Positions 54,201 through 60,800 of a stretch of DNA of 64,000 nucleotides are shown here, one piece after another (positions within the stretch are counted from its first letter, which is position 1; every line of letters begins with the position of its first letter). The stretch comes from Owenia fusiformis (lineage: Eukaryota > Annelida > Polychaeta > Sabellida > Oweniidae). Position numbers and translations under genes: made by a program. The stretch is from NCBI GenBank assembly GCA_903813345.2, contig CAIIXF020000001.1, forward strand, positions 28,821,915 to 28,885,914. Reading direction: 5' to 3'. Under the pieces are notes generated by a model. That model had not been told where the DNA came from and searched no databases. It worked only from the letters and a program-made list of their open reading frames with translations.

Positions 54201-56079
54201 CAACATTTACTGTCAGTCGCCACTTATATATCCAATCATGAAGACAGTTCAGCATTTGTTGCAACTAAATGGTATAGGCTAAACTAAGGAATGGTTTATG
54301 GTCAATGATTGCAGGGCATTGCATGATATTGTCAAGTGGAATTGGAAAATAACATGGCAACTGTAATATTATAGACCATTTGCTATATACATGGAAAAAT
54401 AGATGGCAGCATGGGAGTTAGTAGGGCCAGAATACATGGACACATATAGCAAGAGTCACTTAATTTCTTGTTTTAACAAGTTATACCATTTGGATCAACG
54501 TAAGACTATTCTGACAAGCTGCTCACAAACCATTAAAGACTACACAATACTCGGGGAGCCCCTTAAATAAAGTGAGGGTGAGGATCATGCAAAAAAAGGT
54601 GGCCCCTACCTAGGGGTAGGAGTCATGCACTTTTCAAGGTAAGCCTGATAACGCATGCAGATGAGGTTCATGCTCAACACAGGGTACCTGTGATATCACC
54701 AAAGCAATGCATATAGCAGATTTCCTTACATATCTTTTTGTAATTCTTGAGATGAGGTGTTTTTTCCCATTTGAAGCATGGTTTCCTCTTGAGTCGACAT
54801 ATTTTCTCGAATAAGAGTTTCCTGACGATACATGGTATTTTCCATAACATGTGTCTGGACTCTTTAAAAAATACAGATCTATTTAAACAACATACAGTAT
54901 TAGGTTAAATCAAATATATACTCAAGAAATAAAGATAGTGTGAGATTTATTAGTACTGTAGATGCGCACCACGCATTATCACACATACTGTAAGCATAAG
55001 TGAGATAATTTAAATTATAAATTAAAATACTACCAACTAAATATTCAATACACACACATAACACACATACATATATATAAAACACAAGTAAATTAATAAA
55101 TAAGACAATTCAAAAAAATATGCAGTAAAATTAAGTAGCAAAGAAATGCTTCATTTATGATTTTCAAGTGAAGAAATTTTTCAGAACATTCCAGTCATGT
55201 ACATGTTTACTCTAAGAATATAGAAAATATAGAAAAAAAGAAATGAAATACAGTAAATACAGAGACTTACTCTTTTTGGATGACTTTTCCATTTTTATCA
55301 GATTCTTGCTTCTCTACAAATTTCTTACAGACTCGTTTGTTGATATGGCTGGTTATCCAGTTGGTTTCAATCGACTAAAAACATAAAAGTAAAATCGCTT
55401 TAAAATGACTATGCACCATTTAATGACATGTACATATAAGAATATAAAGGCAATGCACACATATACATGCCCCCCCCATTCATGTTGATAACAGAGAAGT
55501 AAAATGTTAAAATGACTATGTACCATTTAATGACATATACGAATATAAAGGCAATGTACATATACATGTTGATAACAGAGAAGTCAAAGTAAAATGTTAA
55601 AATAAAATTGAAACAGATAAAGGATGTTGAACTGTTACTTAAGAACTTTTTGACATTAACATTGCCAATCTCATGAATAACAATAGGTCAAAGCTATAGA
55701 ACAAAAAATAAAAACTTTTTGTCCAAATTCCATGAGTAAATGTCTAGAGCTGTAGTTCATGAGCTGTAGTTCATGACTTTTTGAAGAATTTCTCATCCCA
55801 ACAGCAACTTATAAGCATCACGTGATACTTATATACATCATGTAATCTATCTGATATGTAAATGAAAATATGATTTTTTGACAAAATTGCCATTTTCTCA
55901 AAAACTGGGAAAACTCAAGAAATTGTAATTGAAAGACAAAAATATGTTATGGATAAATGTGTATTTTTGCAAGCTAGTGTACTTACTGAGTTATCCTCTG
56001 AGACAGGTATCCCAGGATGAACCTTGGTTGATGGAGGCCTGAATGCACCATAGACAGTCTTTGCTCGTCTTACACCATG
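10982..56079 (-). CDS. TRPM2: TRPM2-type (melastatin) cation channel with C-terminal NUDT9-H domain
   Basis: Ca2+-permeable cation channel of the TRPM2 class, gated in the known family by ADP-ribose and Ca2+. I place 36 exons (high to low coordinate): 55987-56079, 55271-55374, 54730-54861, 52119-52187, 51226-51397, 50006-50186, 49551-49714, 49007-49190, 39240-39444, 38670-38875, 34002-34102, 31786-31920, 31442-31513, 30716-30917, 28137-28246, 27276-27379, 26434-26659, 25893-26012, 25630-25739, 22492-22639, 21631-21759, 20972-21226, 20240-20414, 19887-20043, 19448-19638, 18258-18390, 16777-16888, 16274-16382, 15887-16044, 15128-15216, 13102-13290, 12658-12763, 12307-12447, 11919-12032, 11539-11598, 10982-11101. 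They join in phase to 5,076 nt; human TRPM2 is about 1,500 aa. Order: MHR region, S1-S6, linker, NUDT9-H. One intron is GC-AG. The start is unresolved: the highest exon follows ATGTTCCAG, which could be an acceptor or contain the start. The acceptor of the exon ending at 54861 is chosen by phase and is less certain. Confidence 0.9.
13592..15101 (-). mobile_element. 5'-truncated non-LTR retrotransposon (jockey/CR1-like RT)
   Basis: An open frame of 424 codons (15101-13827) starts inside the reverse transcriptase at [20 protein letters not shown]. It keeps the catalytic [11 protein letters not shown] box, the [15 protein letters not shown] block and the C-terminal region with a CxC...H-C-like motif ([19 protein letters not shown]). 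The 5' part (endonuclease, N-terminal RT fingers) is absent. The 3' untranslated part includes GCTTGGCCTATAATGCCA (minus strand), shared with the copy at 41.7-44.6 kb. It has the same orientation as the host TRPM2 gene, and its truncated 5' end lies only about 26 bp inside the intron from the donor of exon 15128-15216. No stop interrupts the remaining frame, so it is a fairly recent copy. Confidence 0.85.
17100..18256. repeat. 35-bp minisatellite, about 33 copies, filling a TRPM2 intron end
   Basis: The unit is 35 bp, built from ACATGTACCATAGACTGGCA followed by AGTACAGGAATGCAG, with common variants (G for A in GGAATG/GGAGTG; CATGTACC/CAAGTACC). The array runs almost unbroken to the splice donor of the TRPM2 exon 18258-18390. 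Since 35 is not a multiple of three and the unit lacks stops on the minus strand, all three minus frames stay open for about 170-208 codons and spell the same 35-residue cycle. These are not genes. Reading from the exon into the array gives a stop at once (GGG TGA). Confidence 0.95.
18425..18550. repeat. Dispersed-family copy (AACATGCAAAATGTCACCAC type)
   Basis: A diverged copy, beginning AACATGCAAAATGTCACCAC and ending near ACAGTATGTCAACACTTG, in a TRPM2 intron just outside the exon 18258-18390. The terminal GTGGTGACAT palindrome is lost. Confidence 0.55.
19448..26012 (-). CDS. TRPM2: TRPM2 exons for the transmembrane domain, pore and TRP helix
   Basis: Pre-S1 is [16 protein letters not shown] (exon 25893-26012). 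S1 is [19 protein letters not shown]2 ends in FIEEIRQ, S3 is [17 protein letters not shown]4 is [19 protein letters not shown], and S5 is [18 protein letters not shown]. The pore helix and filter read [13 protein letters not shown]6 is [18 protein letters not shown], followed by the TRP-helix segment [13 protein letters not shown]. The E..Q pair at the end of S2 and N..D at the start of S3 match the residues that coordinate the intracellular Ca2+ in TRPM2. The exon 25630-25739 is a Ser/Thr-rich pre-S1 to S1 linker. A separate + strand gene (24,059-24,977) lies in the intron between the exons at 22,639 and 25,630. Confidence 0.92.
20781..20915. repeat. Dispersed-family copy, near complete
   Basis: It begins AAGGTATTAACATGCAAAAT, continues GTCACCACCTGCCATTTGTT, and ends GTCACCATTTCTGGTGGTGA-CAT. 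The last part forms the palindrome also seen at 379-403. It lies in the TRPM2 intron 20415-20971. Confidence 0.7.
23992..23998 (+). promoter_or_regulatory. TATA box of the tyrosine-rich secreted protein gene
   Basis: TATATAA lies 67 bp before the ATG at 24059. A TCAGT initiator-like sequence is at 24021, about 29 bp downstream of the start of the box, the normal spacing. This gives the nested gene a promoter of its own inside the TRPM2 intron and predicts a 5' UTR of about 38 nt. Confidence 0.65.
24059..24977 (+). CDS. Secreted tyrosine-rich protein with chitin-binding-like C-terminus, nested in a TRPM2 intron
   Basis: Two exons: 24059-24123 (donor GTAAGT) and 24485-24977 (stop TAA), 185 aa. 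Exon 1 encodes a signal peptide ([17 protein letters not shown]), as is usual for small secreted proteins. The mature part is about one-sixth tyrosine, arranged in short repeats such as [16 protein letters not shown] and SYNSYQAP. A middle cysteine patch ([17 protein letters not shown]) is followed by a C-terminal block [11 protein letters not shown]...[15 protein letters not shown], which has the spacing and the P-G-L-x-F-D core of a peritrophin-A/ChtBD2 chitin-binding domain, apparently with only part of the usual six cysteines. It is likely a structural matrix component (shell, periostracum, byssus or cuticle); tyrosines may be hydroxylated or cross-linked, which is inference. It has its own TATA box and poly(A) signal. 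The 226-codon frame on the minus strand is its shadow. Confidence 0.85.
25098..25103 (+). terminator. Polyadenylation signal of the tyrosine-rich protein gene
   Basis: AATAAA lies 121 bp after the stop codon at 24977, followed by AT-rich sequence. This supports an independent short transcript within the TRPM2 intron. Confidence 0.65.
26758..27270. repeat. Probable dispersed repeat in a TRPM2 intron
   Basis: It starts with TTAGCTCACTCATCC followed by CCGTCTGTCTGTC. The body contains two diverged versions of the phrase TTGCTTGAAATTGTACAG (about 27,003 and 27,152). No reading frame or clear terminal repeats are visible, so it is called only on its repeat-like, internally duplicated texture. Confidence 0.35.
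28335..29277 (+). repeat. 5' long terminal repeat (943 bp)
   Basis: TG...CA ends within the inverted hexamers TGTCAC / GTGACA. It is almost identical to 29508-30450. The 73-codon minus frame and 63-codon plus frame that appear in both LTRs are coincidental, not recognised genes. Confidence 0.92.
29508..30450 (+). repeat. 3' long terminal repeat (943 bp)
   Basis: Same length and ends as the 5' copy. Differences include GTTATCTG/GTCATCTG, GCGTAGGATGAGG/GCATAGGATGAGA, CAAGTTTTG/CAAGACTTG and GATATTCACC/GATATCCACC. The near identity points to a recent insertion. Confidence 0.92.
32010..32071. repeat. Palindrome cluster AGCGGGCAGATATA
   Basis: A perfect 29-bp palindrome (14-bp arms, one-base spacer) lies at 32043-32071: AGCGGGCAGATATA, G, TATATCTGCCCGCT. 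The same arm occurs once more at 32011-32024. It lies in the TRPM2 intron 31921-34001. Confidence 0.85.
32337..32477. repeat. Foldback hairpin, 24-bp perfect arms
   Basis: The arms GGTTCAGGATATTGGGATTA... (32350-32373) and its exact reverse complement (32440-32463) are flanked by outer arms ATTATCCTATA / TATAGGATAAT. The loop is CG-rich (CCTCGGGACCTGCGGCCCTCGG). It could form a very stable stem in RNA or single-stranded DNA. Confidence 0.85.
32829..32940. repeat. Second foldback hairpin of the same type
   Basis: Imperfect arms GGTTTGGATATTGGGTTCAT... and ...GGATAAACCCCATATCCAAA show the same design as the hairpin at 32337 (a GGATATTGGG core facing its complement around a C/G-rich centre) but are diverged in sequence. 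Between the two hairpins, 32610-32790 is an A-rich simple-sequence tract (GAAAAAATTGAAAAA type). Confidence 0.7.
34171..35241. mobile_element. TA-flanked inverted-repeat element, CAGGGTGTCC ends (1,071 bp)
   Basis: Perfect inverted ends of 29 bp begin CAGGGTGTCCGGAAAGTAAA. The inverted similarity continues imperfectly for about 190 bp (GTTATGGTTACGG on the left, CCGTTACCATAACAAC on the right). TA dinucleotides flank both ends, as expected for a Tc1/mariner-type target duplication. No transposase frame is seen, so it is non-autonomous. It lies in the TRPM2 intron 34103-38669, upstream of the nested glycosyltransferase gene. Confidence 0.82.
35952..37196 (+). CDS. B4GALNT-like beta-1,4-N-acetylgalactosaminyltransferase (GT12), intronless, nested in a TRPM2 intron
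   Basis: One uninterrupted exon, 414 aa. An N-terminal hydrophobic segment ([19 protein letters not shown], about residues 21-39) makes it a type II Golgi membrane protein; an in-frame ATG at 36003 would start just before it and may be the true start. The catalytic domain begins near [20 protein letters not shown], then [36 protein letters not shown] (metal-binding DDD at 207-209) and [19 protein letters not shown]. This order matches the GalNAc transferases that make GM2/GD2-type and LacdiNAc-type structures from UDP-GalNAc, but the acceptor cannot be read from sequence. It lies in the TRPM2 intron 34103-38669, antisense to it. The lack of introns suggests retroposition or intron loss. The frames on the minus strand are shadows. 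Confidence 0.88.
   Translation: MTYKHLKHTILIKIKHNMGSFLPLSFMALFGLLLLIITYTENNLTTRRSGLGSEISMCRHLRYLSDEHKPKSKKTELKMNIIGYDEMAKCNQDACSLNSKREPPKIRIDTQIPCIHVKDCVTIICKTRHRLDLVKRMILSVWKYYPGMEVIVVDDYNENFPNETEWQSFVLVNHNVHYLQSLVWAGTSYGRNIAVRMVKTKYFFQLDDDNLFLPETNLEKLVNVLENTDISIVAAHYNDAAYFGSMSIGHDDTNGTVLHHYKHVVFGRVPCFSDCYSLDVPQNTFLAKTNHIKQSGGWDREVRTIEHFEFFINTRKEKLKIAVCLDVEITEKSPVPNLLRSSRSPKKQVYLPMILDKWNLDNWLMFCDPERYYHPGGENKNCSGDALRKSQISSKRFARKDVEGIQDNLKFDKN
37622..37868. repeat. Dispersed-family copy with an inserted middle
   Basis: It begins AACAAGGCATTAAACACAAC, carries a GGTTGCAA-rich interruption, then the typical CACTGTCCACAAAAAGGTTG block and a GTGGTGACAT end. The middle differs from other copies, so it may be a subfamily. 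Confidence 0.5.
38670..38875 (-). CDS. TRPM2: TRPM2 exon in the MHR3/4 region
   Basis: Encodes [20 protein letters not shown] and [27 protein letters not shown], matching the TRPM2 segment that ends ...DVDVAILQALLK in human. It joins exon 34002-34102 ([20 protein letters not shown]) across a 4.6 kb intron. That intron contains the CAGGGTGTCC element and the nested glycosyltransferase gene. Confidence 0.9.
39822..40014. mobile_element. Foldback element with perfect 15-bp inverted ends
   Basis: CAGGCCCGTAGCCAG at 39822-39836 and its exact reverse complement at 40000-40014 enclose about 163 bp rich in G/C runs (GGGGGGTTCG ... CGAACCCCCC). Related C-rich fragments with GGCTACA...GGC occur near 40,225-40,300 and 57,030-57,190. 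It is non-coding and lies in the large TRPM2 intron 39445-49006. Confidence 0.65.
40728..41483. mobile_element. Inverted-end element with CGGA microsatellite, copy A
   Basis: The left end contains AGTAGCAAATCCCAACGAAC and the right end CGAACTTCGTTCGTTGGGAT, so GTTCGTTGGGAT pairs with ATCCCAACGAAC as a 12-bp inverted repeat. A CGGACGGACGG tract sits near the right end (41,401-41,440). The body contains repeated phrases around CCATTTTGAATTTT. No coding capacity is visible. Confidence 0.65.
41705..44640 (-). pseudogene. Degenerate non-LTR retrotransposon copy, interrupted by another element
   Basis: This is the same family as 13,592-15,101, shown by a shared 3' end (minus strand TATAATGCCAGTAAAGTAAT..., ending in TTGGCAAGC) and shared protein text: [20 protein letters not shown] at 42.3 kb, the C-terminal [35 protein letters not shown] near 43.2 kb and [20 protein letters not shown] near 44.4 kb. 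It reaches further 5' than the other copy but has frameshifts and stops throughout, and its FYADD region is broken. About 650 bp of foreign DNA (43,675-44,327) sits inside the RT. Its upstream end lies some 290 bp from the start codon of the CPED1-like gene. Confidence 0.8.
43675..44327. mobile_element. Inverted-end element with CGGA microsatellite, copy B, inserted in a retrotransposon relic
   Basis: Left end GTAGCAAATCCCATCAAAC and right end CGAACTTCGTTCGATGGGAT are as in copy A (40,728-41,483). The body is built of about three tandem units of roughly 125-140 bp, each containing AATGGCAGCCATTTTTCAAA and GTGTGCCATGCTTATAGTAT, then a CGGACGGACGG tract (44,229-44,285). It splits the reverse-transcriptase frame, so it inserted after the retrotransposon. 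Confidence 0.7.
44928..48655 (+). CDS. CPED1: CPED1-like PC-esterase-domain protein, nested in a TRPM2 intron
   Basis: Eight exons: 44928-45153, 45340-45553, 46118-46428, 46648-46784, 46948-47168, 47621-47780, 48106-48264 and 48482-48655 (TAA). All are in phase and encode 533 aa. The N-terminus has a signal-anchor ([17 protein letters not shown]). Exons 2-3 resemble the CPED1 cadherin-like region ([54 protein letters not shown]). Then come [28 protein letters not shown] and the SGNH block [41 protein letters not shown] closes the domain. A DMYH (DxxH, 48548-48559) near the C-terminus could supply the catalytic Asp/His. CPED1 is a poorly understood luminal or extracellular protein, and its substrate is unknown. 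Human CPED1 is about 1,026 aa; this gene is half that and lacks the long N-terminal part. It sits antisense in the 9.6 kb TRPM2 intron 39445-49006. Confidence 0.87.
47175..47365. repeat. Copy of the 'gaacacctc' inverted-repeat family
   Basis: It begins GAAACCTGTAAAATGAAACA, repeats GGAACACCTC three times, and ends CACTTCAGGTTTTC. The ends AAACCTG / CAGGTTT are inverted. It lies in intron 5 of the CPED1-like gene. Confidence 0.55.
47842..47980. repeat. Dispersed-family copy, near complete
   Basis: It begins GGCATTAACATGCAAAATGT, has CACTGTCCACAAAAATGTTG in the middle, and ends CACCACTTGTGGTAGTGACA. It lies in intron 6 of the CPED1-like gene. Confidence 0.7.
49007..52187 (-). CDS. TRPM2: TRPM2 exons for the N-terminal melastatin homology region (MHR1/2)
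   Basis: Five exons carry the signature of the TRPM N-terminal nucleotide-binding region: [40 protein letters not shown], then [20 protein letters not shown], then [11 protein letters not shown]. The next exon (39240-39444) adds [16 protein letters not shown] and [18 protein letters not shown]. In solved TRPM2 structures this region binds ADP-ribose; that is family knowledge. The exon at 50006-50186 uses an unusual donor, GTTCGT, which is needed to keep [10 protein letters not shown] in frame. A TA-flanked inverted-repeat element lies only 24 bp from the acceptor of that exon. Confidence 0.9.
49758..49865. repeat. Dispersed-family copy, 3' end missing
   Basis: It begins CAAGGCATTAACATGCAAAA and continues CACCACCTGCCATTTGTTAC. 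It breaks off after TGTTGGCGACTATAACAATA, so the terminal GTGGTGACAT part is absent. It lies in the TRPM2 intron 49715-50005. Confidence 0.65.
50211..50785. mobile_element. TA-flanked inverted-repeat element, CAGGGTGTCA ends (575 bp)
   Basis: The terminal inverted repeats are about 44 bp, starting CAGGGTGTCAAAAAACAACG and continuing CACCCCTCTCTACAGCA (one C run differs in length). TA flanks both ends. The first eight bases match those of the 34171-35241 element, so both probably belong to one broad TA-targeting group. No coding sequence is seen. Its left end lies 24 bp upstream of the acceptor of TRPM2 exon 50006-50186. Confidence 0.82.
52459..52570. repeat. Dispersed-family copy, near complete
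   Basis: It begins AGATATAAACATGCAAAATG and ends GTCACCATTTATGGTGGTGA-CAT. The middle is shorter than in other copies. It lies in the TRPM2 intron 52188-54729. Confidence 0.65.
53201..54262 (-). mobile_element. 5'-truncated non-LTR retrotransposon with intact target duplication
   Basis: A 13-bp perfect target duplication AACTAAATGGTAT lies at 53188-53200 and 54263-54275. The minus-strand frame encodes the RT thumb and C-terminal region: [79 protein letters not shown], then [19 protein letters not shown], a terminal zinc-knuckle-like motif. One in-frame TAA (53635-53637) interrupts an otherwise continuous frame. The 3' end is an AAATA-type simple tail (53201-53230). It is a different family from the 13.6 kb copy. 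It lies in the TRPM2 intron 52188-54729. Confidence 0.88.
55438..55605. repeat. Local direct duplication in a TRPM2 intron
   Basis: The phrase ATAAAGGCAATG(C/T)ACA..CATATACATG, then TGTTGATAACAGAGAAGT...AAAATGTTAAAAT, occurs twice about 100 bp apart (55,444 and 55,543). It is a simple tandem duplication with small indels and is non-coding. Confidence 0.6.
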
Positions 56080-57833
56080 CTGGAACATAACCACAATCAA
56101 ATAACATTCAATAAAGAATATCTAGTTAAACCTGCACATCGCTCCAAAACGCAATATGTTGACATATATTGTTTTTACATTTTTAAGCTCTAATATATAG
56201 TTTATGTAAATAAAAATTGTTTTTTTCTGCGTTATATCAAAGAACAATCATTTAGTTAAAAAAATAAAAAGGCGAATGCGGGATTCGAACCCGGGCCTCC
56301 CGCGTGCTAAACGAGAATTGTACCCCTAGACCACCGTCTTCTTATGAATGTTGGAAGTAATTAAACGCTACTTATTTTGAATGCTATGATTCGGAAGTGA
56401 CGTCACGTTCTTCATTTAGAAACTTTTCCAAAATCATATCGTCGGCGCCGATCGAAGCAATTCAATGAATAATCTTTGAAATGACACATTTATCGTAAGT
56501 ATTTCTACACAAGATTTGCCCCATTTGTTCATCATTCTATAATCTTTCATTAGGCTCAAAATGATAAAGTTCACCCCCGAAACAACCCAAGATTGCGTTT
56601 CGGAGCGCAGTCCAGCTTTAAATGATAATTTATTCGGCAATTTTTTGGTCTGAAAATGTATGACATATCTTTTTTCTAGTTTTACAGTGGCCTTGCAATT
56701 TAAGACATTTTCCCCATATGGGAGGTGCGGTTTCACAATTTTTTTAGTGAGTAGTCCTATGACGTCGGAGGTGTGCTGATTCCAGGACTATTATGATATC
56801 ACTGATTAACTTAATTTACTGCAATGTTAGTTCCAAATTTAAGAAACAATGTAACACAGAATTGTGGAGATCTGATTTGGAATCACGAAAAATAGCCCCA
56901 CTTGCCCATCATACAAGTAGCTTCAGCATTTCTGACCGATGCACCCAACACAACCTCCACCCCCTCCCTTCCCCCCATCTGATTACCCTGCCATATTTTA
57001 TGTCTCTTTTTAGGGAAGTATTTCAATTGATATAAGGGGCTTCAGTCCCCCCAGCCAAAAATTCTTTCAAAATCATGCCATTTTTCAACATTCTGAGCAT
57101 ATTTCATGTAAATTAAGGCCAAATTGAAGCCCCTTGGAATTTTCATGAAAAATGACCCCCTCCCCTTGGGAAAAGCTGGATACAGGCCTTTTTAGTGTTG
57201 AAAATACAGAATAACAACTAAATCAGTTGATTTCTCTCAATGGTTATTTAATGGACGTATTTTCTCCCCTTTAAGAACAATGAGGACTTGACATACTTTT
57301 CAAGTGACAGCAAAAAGCAATTATAAAATAGAACCCACATATGTGTATGTACTTAACTGTATAAGTCTGCATATGTTATCAGAAGCATATTAATAGATAT
57401 GGAAACTTGAAACTAGAACTTGTATGTCACAAAACTTACTTCATGTAAGACAAATGTATTTTTGCAAGCATAAATCTTCGTTCATGTTTTTTTAACGATC
57501 ATGAACAAATAATGTCAATTGTCAATAATTTATACTTGATATGGGTAGCAAATATTTCACAAAAATTCCAAAAATTCATTGTACTTGTTTACCTTTAAAG
57601 TATTGAGCAAACATCATAAAGTTTTGAATGTTTGCGAATTGAGAGATTACAAGTAATTAGTAAAGTAAAGTTAATCCTATGTCTATTCCTGGCTATGACA
57701 TTTTAACAAATATAGGTGGCAGATTTATAAGATTCTAAAGTAGATTAAAGGAGTCTAAAGTACTACATGTACCTTAATATTGGCTTATCTAAGTATTGAT
57801 ATAATATGGTGTCAGTGTGTGCACGCTAACTGC
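56080..57833. other. Region between the TRPM2 5' part and the GH3 gene
   Basis: It holds a tRNA-like sequence (56271-56339), a GC-rich patch around 56,440 (CGTCGGCGCCGATCG) that could mark a promoter, and a C-rich repeat fragment at 57,030-57,190 (TGAAGCCCCTTGGAATTTTC). The first TRPM2 exon or its promoter is probably here, facing the GH3 gene, but I cannot identify it. The frames seen (100 aa minus, 80 aa plus) have no recognisable content. Confidence 0.45.
56271..56339 (-). tRNA. tRNA-like sequence, probably a pseudo-tRNA (anticodon AGC)
   Basis: Read on the minus strand it has a D-arm/A-box GGTCTAGGGGTAC, an anticodon loop TTAGCAC (U33, anticodon AGC = Ala, A37) on a CTCGT/GCGGG stem, and a T-arm/B-box GGTTCGAATCCC. 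It ends GCATTCGCC directly before TTTTT, a pol III terminator. The 5' acceptor strand (GACGG-TG) does not pair properly with ATTCGCC and seems one base short, and the T stem has a mismatch. It may therefore be a decayed tRNA or the head of a SINE rather than a working gene. Confidence 0.5.
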
Positions 57834-57840
57834 TATATAA
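57834..57840 (+). promoter_or_regulatory. Possible TATA box of the GH3-domain gene
   Basis: TATATAA lies 40 bp before the ATG at 57874. If used, the 5' UTR is only about 10 nt. The core CTATATAAGA is the same as that before the tyrosine-rich gene at 23,991. It could be a chance AT-rich match. Confidence 0.4.
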
Positions 57841-57873
57841 GACGAGATATTGTACTGTGTCTTGAATATAGAG

Positions 57874-60800
57874 ATGAGTATAGAAGTAAAGAGTAAGGTT
57901 TGTGTCTTGGGTGGAGTGGCCCTGTCCTTGGCTGGATACATATTCCTTAACACACAAGGAGTATGGACATTTATTGTTGCTATAGTGCTTGGTAAGTGAA
58001 ACAGGAAGGATTATAACACTTGAGCATTTTTGTTAATTGAAGAAGATTTAGATTTAGATTTTGAAATTTTGTTGCAATATTTTAGGATATTTAAGTGCTA
58101 CATTTTAAAAGACAAATCGAATTTTGTAACTAACTAAGTATGTAACTTCATTTCAAGGTTGTTCCGAAATAATGAGTGACCTATACTTTTTGTACTTTTA
58201 ATTAAAAACTAGGTCACCAAATTTTCTTGATTTCCAAACATGTAGAAAATTATTCAAATTGGTAGGTACAATTGTATACTCTTTGTGGAAAACTGAGGAT
58301 GTTGACCATGTATAGAATGAGTTATGTGTTCCTGATATTAACATGGGACTTCAATTAGACAACATAATGACATGGCTGTGATATATGAGAATCTGTTAAA
58401 TACATTCACTGCATCTTGGCATATATGGATATCAATTTTTGATATCATAAACCAGACTGAAGGAGCCCCCCCCTCCCCTTTTTAAATTAGCAAATATGTC
58501 AAACCATCAGCAAAGAAGGGTAAGAGCTAGTAAGAGGAGGAAATAATCATTTTAGTTTCCCGGGAATTATATGACTACGGAGAATTCCTGATCAGGTATA
58601 TATTCATATAAAGATAAATCTTTTCTATCAGGAAATCGATATGTTGTTAATATCTATTTAAAATATTTAATAAAAAAACACTCTCATGATTGTTCTTAAC
58701 CGAATATTTTTTCCTAGGACTATGTGGTGTGGGATGCTTGGATATTCTGCGATTGGAGGTTGCAGAAAGTCTAACCCTTCGTTCAGTTCTTGGCCTATAC
58801 ATGCTACATAGAATCTTTGGAATACTGAGTCCATTGGCATACAGGTCTATGCTGAAGACTGACCCTAAACAGGCACAGGACAAACTCCTCATGAAGCTTA
58901 TCAACGCCAACAAGAATACCAAATATGGAATTGATCATAACTTCTCTATGATCAAATCTCCGGATGATTTCATTGAGCAACATCCAGTTACTAAATATGA
59001 TCATTATGAGGCATATTTTGATAGAGTAATTGCAGGGGAGATGAATGTAATTGTTGCCAATTCTACACCAACCTATATCATTCTTACATCAGGTACTACT
59101 GGAAACAATAAAAAATACCCAGTCTCCAACTCTGGCGCTCACAAAATTGGAAACTTGGAGCTGTTAAAAACCTTTTTGGCATCAAACTACATCATACAAA
59201 AAACCTTTTCTCCGGAGTTGAAACTGTTGAAAACGTTAGATATTGTCGTAATTCAGGACCCAATATATACAGACGGAGGAATCCCTATGGGTGGGCTATC
59301 AGGGCGATATAAGATGGCACTGCCAGGCACAGCTACCCCTCGAAGCGTACTTGATGTTTCAACTCAAGATGAGGCTCTTTACTTGTATGCCCTTTACGGG
59401 ATGAAGGAAAGAAAACTGAAGCACATCATGGTTCCATTAGCTACAATTGGTCTTAAATTCTTCCAACTAATAGAGTCCAAGTGGCAACACTTATGTGATG
59501 ACATAGAAATGGGAACAATATGGAAAGGTTTGGACATTGATTCAAAAATCCGAGAAGAATTGGAAAAACAATTGAAAGGAGACAAGATCAGAGCAAATGA
59601 ACTGCGAAATGAATTCAATAAAGGAATTGAAGGAATTGGACCAAGAATATGGAAACATTTGCCAGTTATCACTATGATTTCCACAGGATCGTTTAAGATA
59701 TATGGAGATATGGTAAAAGAACGCTACATTGGAGAGCAGATCCCTATTGTATCGCACTGCCACGCAGCCTCTGAGGGTATAATGTCACTGAACATGACGC
59801 CAGGGCGAAGCTATTCACAGTTCACCTTGAATTCTGGAATGTTCTATGAGTTTCTACCTGTGGATGACGAGAATCCAAAACCTCTGAGAGTTCATCAAGT
59901 AAGTCAAATATAACACAGGACCTAAAATGTTAATCACAATAGTTTTGCCTCTCATATGAAGTTTTTTTTGAAATTCAGATAATTTTTCTACAATATTTTG
60001 TCTTTACCAAAGCTCAAAAGATTTTCAGTGCAACACTCATATTCTAACCCAGAAAATGTTTCCTGAGAAGGTTAGAAAAAACCTGAATGATCCATGCTAA
60101 CATGTCATTTTATATCTACAGATTGAGGTTGGCAAGTGCTATGAACTACTGGTCACCAACAATTATGGACTGTACAGATACAGATTTGGAGATGTCATCA
60201 AGATTGTTGGCCACAATAACAAAATGCCTCTCTATGAATTCCAGTACAGGTACTTGTATATTTCCCTCTATGATACGTATCACATGAATGAGAATTTTAC
60301 CTCATCATTCCAGTTGCCTCATAAAACAGTAAAATAAATATAAGTATGTAGATAACGGTTCACTGTCCCTTTGCGGTCTATAGATCATAAGATAACTTAA
60401 ATAAATAAAAATTGTCTCCTTCACTAATCTAAATCCTACCCTATATTTGATTTACATGAGGTTTGTTCATAAGGTATGATTATGCATGAGTTTAAGTTCA
60501 TTAAGCACATTGCTGATTTGTGTCAACAGGGCAGGCCAGATGCTGAATGTTGTATGGGAAAAGACTCCTGAGGGAACATTTATGAACGCAGTGGTGAACA
60601 CTGTAAACCAGCTAAAGGGAGTGAGGATAGTTGATTATACAGCCACTGAGAATGTTAACATAGCTAAGCTTAGAGGTAAGAACTGCAGAATGCATTCAAT
60701 CAAAATTTACAAAACCGGGAGATTTAAACAATGCAAGTTTATATATCTCTATTTTGTTATTTAATCCTGAGATTAATAAGTTATCACACGAGTTTCAAAA

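Noticed and set aside
56434-56736. A 100-codon minus-strand frame as a candidate TRPM2 first exon.
   Set aside because: It has no TRPM-like content, no donor that joins in phase to exon 55987-56079 could be identified with confidence, and its codon content looks like non-coding DNA.
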